DNA from: Populus alba
Lineage: Eukaryota; Streptophyta; Magnoliopsida; Malpighiales; Salicaceae
Direction: 5' to 3'
Assembly (NCBI RefSeq): GCF_005239225.2
Contig: NC_133300.1
Coordinates: 20,573,584-20,637,583 of the forward strand
DNA: 64,000 nt
The notes under the pieces were generated by a model. That model was given only the letters and a program-made list of their open reading frames with translations. It had not been told where the DNA came from and ran no database searches. The translations under genes were made by a program, and so were the position numbers. This document shows, piece by piece, positions 60,546-64,000 of the stretch. Positions within the stretch are counted from its first letter, which is position 1. Each line of letters opens with the position of its first letter.

Positions 60546-61369
60546 TTTTTCTATTCTTTTAAATATTTTTTTATTGACATAATGGCGCCGATTTAATTAA
60601 TTAAATTCACTCAAAATCAAAACTTTAAATTATTCGCTAAATCACAAATTAACACATAAATTTATAACAATAATAATGAAACTAACTTCATTTACTTCGA
60701 ATAATTTCTGATAGTAAGAATCAGAGTTTACTGGTAGGTCATGAAGAGAGTTTGTAATCCGTGATGGTTGAAGCAATCTGTCAGCGAAAATGAAAATGAT
60801 TAAAACAGGGTTAAATAATTAGCTTAGAGAAAGAGAGAGGGGAGGTTTTTACCGACGGTGGAGATTGCACAAGAAGAGCGAAGGAAGGTGTACTGGAGAG
60901 ATGAATCTGTTAGGGAAGAAGTCGGGGCGGTTGTGGTGGTATAGGTAGTGAAGTCGGCGCTGCTATTGATTGCTGTTAGTGTTAAAAGTTTGGTTTTTCT
61001 GGTTGAAGAAAGCTAGAAGTTTTGTTTGAGGGTCATTTTATTTTGCAAGAAGATGGTGGTGGCTGTGGTTTTGACGGCGAGGTACGCGGTGCGATCGTTT
61101 GTTTGAAAAAAAATATGAAAAAACAGTTTTTCAAAAATTGGTTAGGATCAAGGGGTGGTTTTGGAGTGTGACGTAAAATATATTAAAATATTTTTTAAAA
61201 AATACTTTTTACAGTTATACATTAAAAAAATTAAAAATAATTAATTTAAGCAAAAAAAATTCAAAATTTTATGAAAAACAGAATGAAAATTTATAAACTT
61301 TAATATGTTATTGGATGTCTCTTCGTTAAGATCTTTGAAACTCATGAATGAGACATTGCAGTATTATTA
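60546..61369. other. Intergenic
   Basis: Purine-rich stretch with a short diverged duplicate of the 58.5-kb sequence (about 60890-60985) and a MITE-like copy at 61165-61300. No gene. Confidence 0.5.
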
Positions 61370-61549
61370 GAAACACTTAGCATAATTATTTAAATAATTC
61401 AGAACAACCAAATATTTATCAATTTATTAATGACAAATTATCACACATAGCTAGCCAAGGAAATTACACAAAGCAGACACTTCGAGTCTTCAGCTGATCT
61501 TTGCAAGAGACTAACTGTCATAGAAGATCTTGGCCGAAAGACCCTCACA

Positions 61550-64000
61550 TTAGTAAACCTGAATAAATTAGACAAACATAGAATTTAATAATGATGTGTT
61601 AAGTTCAACAACGAGGGAGCAAATGAACTGATTGGCAACCATTATGAACAAATGAAAAGCTAAGAACATCACTAGCAGGAACTACGAGCAAAGCACACAG
61701 AGAAAATTAGACAAACATAGAATTTAATAATGATGTATTAAGTTCAAAGAAATTTAAATTGCTAAATGAATTAGTCAACTTTGCATTTTATCATGACATA
61801 CCTTGTCTTCTTCTCTTGCTGATGGAGTTCCACTTGAACCCGCCTCTCCAAAACACAAGAGGTTTTGTCAGTTTTTTTTTGGTTTTTTCAAAGCTAATAT
61901 TATTTTCAGGGAAAATAATTTAAACGAAAATAGGAATTGAAGAATGGATAAAAATGTAAAACTAAATATGATAGATTTAAATATGGTTTGCTGCTACTAC
62001 CTGCATGAGATGTCTCTTCACCACTGTCATCACCATCAACCTTAATTTTAGGGATATGTTTGATCTTGGGCCAATCTTCTCCTGTTCCCCTTATGCACCT
62101 TTTGCTCAACCTTGGACAATCAATGATCTCAAGATTTTGAAGTTTCTTTAAATTGCTGATGCACTCTGGCATTTCTCCAATGCTTGGACACTTTTTGATG
62201 ATAAATGTTTGTAAGGATTCTGCAGATCCTTGAAGAAACTGTTCCGGTAAAGCAATATTTGATGGTAAGCTGTCAAATATTACAATACGAAGGGAAAGGG
62301 AAAGAGGTTGATTTTTTCCCTCTTTCTCTTCTATTTTCATCAAATCAAGCTTTTCACAGCCCATAATAAATAATTCTTCCAGAGTAGTTAGGCATTTTAT
62401 GCTTCTCGGCAGAGAAATCAAGCTATCACATCCACCAATAATCAATTTTCGAAGACTTTTAAGACCTTGCATATCTTCGCACAAAATTTCTAGATTTTCA
62501 CAATTAAAAATGATTAAAGTTTGAAGACACTCCAAACACCCAATCCCTCCTTCTGGCAACCGCTTCTGTTTAGTAAATACAAATAAAAATCTAAGGTTGA
62601 TCATATGCCTCACATCTTTGGGCAGCTCTTCTAATCCTTCACGTATAAAACAGAGCTTGCAAGTTTTGCAATTTGAAAATAGATTTTGGGAGTCTTTTTA
62701 TTATTTTGTTGTCTCCAAAAAGAAAGTCTCCAAAAAGAAAATATCTCAAATGTTTTAAGGCGCCAATCCTCTCCGGAAAAGCCTCAAATTCAGAATCATA
62801 CATCAATTCCAAAGACCGCAAATGCTTAAACTCCAACAAACATTTCTCAAAGTCTGTTTTGCATGTAGGCCCCACTATACTATCTGCAAAGACTATTGAC
62901 CGCACTTGATGGAAGTTGTTTGGGAACTCGGGGAGAGTTTTATGAAAAAATGAATCAGAGTCAAGGACTGACAAATGACGGGTCGTTTTGGAAATTTGGT
63001 GGTTTTGAGAGCTTATGATTGAAAACTCATTTTGAGCCAATGATGATGCAAGATCATGCATTAAATCATGCATCTTAAATAAAGCTCCAACAATCCTATC
63101 CTCATAATCTTGGAAGAAACATCTTGAGATCAACTCGCGCACATAACGCAAGCCAACATCTTCCAACTTCTCATTTGGATTTGATGATTGAAGAATGAGC
63201 CCATGTGCCATCCAAAATTGCACCAATACGAGATCTGCGAAGACATAATCTTTTGGAAAAACGGAACAATAAAGAAAGCATCTTTTCAAGTGAGTCGGCA
63301 GTCTTTGATAGCTTATTTTCAAGGCAGGTAAAATGCCATCTCCCTCTTCTTCCCACTTCTCACTGTCTCTCACCGATTCCCACTCTTTTTCATCAGTCTT
63401 ACCATACAGTTGAGTCCCCAAGTTAATCACTGCCAGAGGAACTTGCTTGCATTTCTCCACTATTTCTTTCCCAATTCCAACCAAATTTGGATTCAACTCC
63501 ATTTGCCCTTCCTTGAATGCACACTTGCAAAACAACGACAAACAGTCCTCCTGACCGAGAAGACTTAGGTTGTGCGCAGGAACAGTACCCATAATGTCAG
63601 CAACACGTCGGCTACGGGTAGTTACTATCATCTTACTTCCACCAGCACCTTTTGATAACAAAGGCTTCAACAACAACCATTTTTCAGCATCTTCATTCCA
63701 AACATCATCCAAAAGAAGCAAGTATTTCTTACCATTCAAAATTTCTTCAAGTTTTTTATTAAGTTCACCCCCATCCAAATCCGCACATCTTTCCCCAGTT
63801 GCAGATTTAATAATTTTTTTTACCACTTGTTTCAAGGAAAAATCATCTGAAACACATGCCTCCATCTTCAGATCAAAATGACTTCTTACATTTTCAGCAT
63901 CACACACCGATTTGGCAAGAGATGTCTTCCCCAAGCCTCCCATTCCTACAATCGGAAGGACGAGAGGATGTGCATCACCAACCTTAAAAGGTGCTTCTAA
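61550..64000 (-). pseudogene. CC-NBS-LRR (CNL) copy 2, partial at right edge, one frameshift
   Basis: Open to the window edge. P-loop GMGGLGKTS near 63920-63946, kinase-2 YLLLLDDVW, RNBS-B MIVTTRSRR, GLPL-region QVPLAVINLG, CFLYCSVFPKDY, MHD KMHDLMHDLA, then LRRs. A 1-bp gain near 62645 relative to copy 1 shifts the frame inside the first LRRs; the LRR frame resumes at 62613 and runs to about 62001. There a donor CAG|GTAGTA leads to a 44-bp exon (61802-61845) and a last exon of a few codons (61558-61550). An 8-residue tandem duplication (FLFGD twice) precedes the frameshift. If the frameshift is a sequencing error this is a working immune receptor; otherwise it is a recent pseudogene. The coiled-coil start lies outside the window. 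Confidence 0.85.

Overview
The window looks like nuclear DNA of a woody dicot, most likely Salicaceae (Populus-like). That is inference: the DNA is very AT-rich, genes carry plant introns, the families are plant-specific (CrRLK1L kinase, CC-NBS-LRR, LISCL-type GRAS, LOG), and the same short AT-rich inverted-repeat elements recur throughout. No bacterial-style operons, rRNA, tRNA or CRISPR were seen.

Layout. 1-14.4 kb: gene-poor, built from diverged copies of a few blocks, holding a small secreted six-cysteine knottin-like peptide gene (9429-9650, minus), a truncated paralogue (13270-13422) and a LINE scrap. 14.4-18.5 kb: repeats, including a palindrome-rich element. 18.6-21.1 kb: intact intronless CrRLK1L receptor kinase (plus). 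24.1-27.2 kb: four-exon PPPDE/DeSI-like protease gene (plus). 29.9-32.0 kb: coiled-coil protein gene (minus) with a 5' UTR intron and a 52-residue upstream ORF. 33.0-42.6 kb: a complete LTR retrotransposon in minus orientation with 5-bp target duplication. 43.3-46.6 kb: CC-NBS-LRR pseudogene. 47.2-47.9 and 54.1-55.2 kb: two non-autonomous hAT-like elements. 48-53 kb: AT-rich tandem array, segmental duplications and a scrambled NBS-LRR scrap. 57.1-57.7 kb: orphan NBS-LRR 3' end. 59.5-60.5 kb: terminal-inverted-repeat element that captured the start of a GRAS gene. 61.5-64.0 kb: second NBS-LRR copy, running off the right edge.

The strongest find is the 9.6-kb retrotransposon. Its gag-pro frame has three stops, and its pol frame has lost reverse transcriptase, RNase H and the integrase core while staying open. 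Yet between pol and the 3' LTR it carries two intact same-strand ORFs. One encodes an intronless LOG cytokinin-activating enzyme. The other encodes a basic, four-cysteine protein that resembles the small cysteine-rich nucleic-acid-binding proteins of carlaviruses. The LTRs differ at only about sixteen positions by eye, so the insertion is recent and was presumably mobilised in trans. A hormone-activating enzyme and a virus-like protein carried together by a trans-mobilised element is the best candidate here for an undescribed system.

Otherwise the housekeeping and signalling genes (receptor kinase, PPPDE protease, coiled-coil protein) stand alone with their own promoters. The NBS-LRR pieces at 43-64 kb form one decaying tandem resistance-gene cluster.
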